A stretch of 12,166 bases of DNA from positions 1-12,166 of the forward strand of contig JAMDBA010000032.1 of assembly GCA_023484365.1 (NCBI GenBank), written 5' to 3'. The stretch comes from Patescibacteria group bacterium. GTDB taxonomy: Bacteria > Patescibacteria > Paceibacteria > UBA6257 > 2-01-FULL-56-20. This document shows positions 11,984 through 12,166 of this stretch, piece by piece. The notes beneath the pieces are model-generated. The model did not search any database, was not told the origin of the DNA, and was given only the letters and a program-made list of their open reading frames with translations. The translations under genes and the position numbers were made by a program. Positions within the stretch are counted from its first letter, which is position 1. Each line of letters begins with the position of its first letter.

Positions 11984-12166
11984 ATGGACGGCCAAAACAA
12001 TAATTCCAGAAACAGCTTCACCCTCATAGAACTCCTTATAGTAATAGCCATTCTCGTAATCTTAGCTGTAGTGGTAATCCTTACTCTTAACCCTTCAGAA
12101 CTAATGGCTCAAGGAAGGGATTCTAGCAGATTATCTGATATGGCTTCCCTTAACTCTGCTATTAAC
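11984..12166 (+). CDS. Type IV pilin-like (pseudopilin) protein, 5' part
   Basis: The first 61 residues are present and the frame is open at the right edge. A short polar leader (MDGQNNNSRNS) precedes FTLIELLIVIAILVILAVVVILTL, the class III prepilin motif with Glu at position +5 of the mature protein. Then comes NPSELMAQGRDSSRLSDMASLNSAIN, the post-helix pattern usual in CPR pseudopilins (LNPxE...RDSxRxSDxxxLNxA). The product would be cut and methylated by the prepilin peptidase PilD and assembled into a pilus or secretion pseudopilus. Position -1 is Ser11 rather than the near-universal Gly. Gene length and C-terminal head domain are outside the window. Confidence 0.85.
   Translation, partial: MDGQNNNSRNSFTLIELLIVIAILVILAVVVILTLNPSELMAQGRDSSRLSDMASLNSAIN

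Noticed and set aside
1..12166. CRISPR array or TGA recoding
   Set aside because: No regularly spaced repeats are present. TGA ends genes at natural family C-termini, so the standard bacterial code applies.

Overview
The window looks like a chromosomal segment of a Patescibacteria (CPR) bacterium, most like Parcubacteria. Reasons: A+T-rich DNA with short spacers, many small family proteins typical of that group (DUF5320, DUF134, an EF-Tu domain II-like mini-protein, a shortened Mur ligase, a CPR-style pseudopilin), and several genes whose extended -10 promoters sit 6-8 bases before the ATG with no Shine-Dalgarno. TGA is used as a normal stop (fmdE-like and Mur ligase genes), which argues against the recoded Gracilibacteria/Absconditabacteria. 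The lineage is an inference, because there is no rRNA here.

Left part (1-2760, mostly + strand): the tail of an unidentified gene; a DUF5320 protein with a good promoter and terminator; a DUF134 helix-turn-helix protein; then a likely metal-responsive unit. That unit is an ArsR/SmtB repressor with a Cys-x-Cys sensor motif, under a near-consensus promoter framed by two palindromes, followed by an FmdE-family zinc-ribbon protein and a TSUP (TauE/SafE) permease. The permease is cut off at its second glycine motif. The sequence beyond the cut holds an intact tRNA-Arg(CCG) on the - strand. It is flanked by the 5' third and 3' half of a second tRNA-Arg whose acceptor strands still match perfectly, so this region looks like a recombination scar.

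Middle part (2910-6515, - strand): a compact four-gene run, read from the right, of a SLOG/LOG-like Rossmann protein, an EF-Tu domain II-like protein, an aromatic amino acid-type permease and an O-antigen ligase/polymerase family membrane protein. Divergent from it is an uncharacterised SCEGH-motif coiled-coil protein (6592-7167), bracketed by an exact 18-bp direct repeat. After it come hairpins resembling the ends of a small non-autonomous element.

Right part (7374-11507, - strand): HAD phosphatase, beta-CASP metallo-beta-lactamase RNase, a Mur ligase lacking the usual N-terminal domain, and ruvA. A 34-bp perfect palindrome fills the ruvA/Mur ligase junction. Divergent from ruvA are rpsT (ribosomal protein S20), a strong terminator, and the start of a type IV pilin-like gene that runs off the window.
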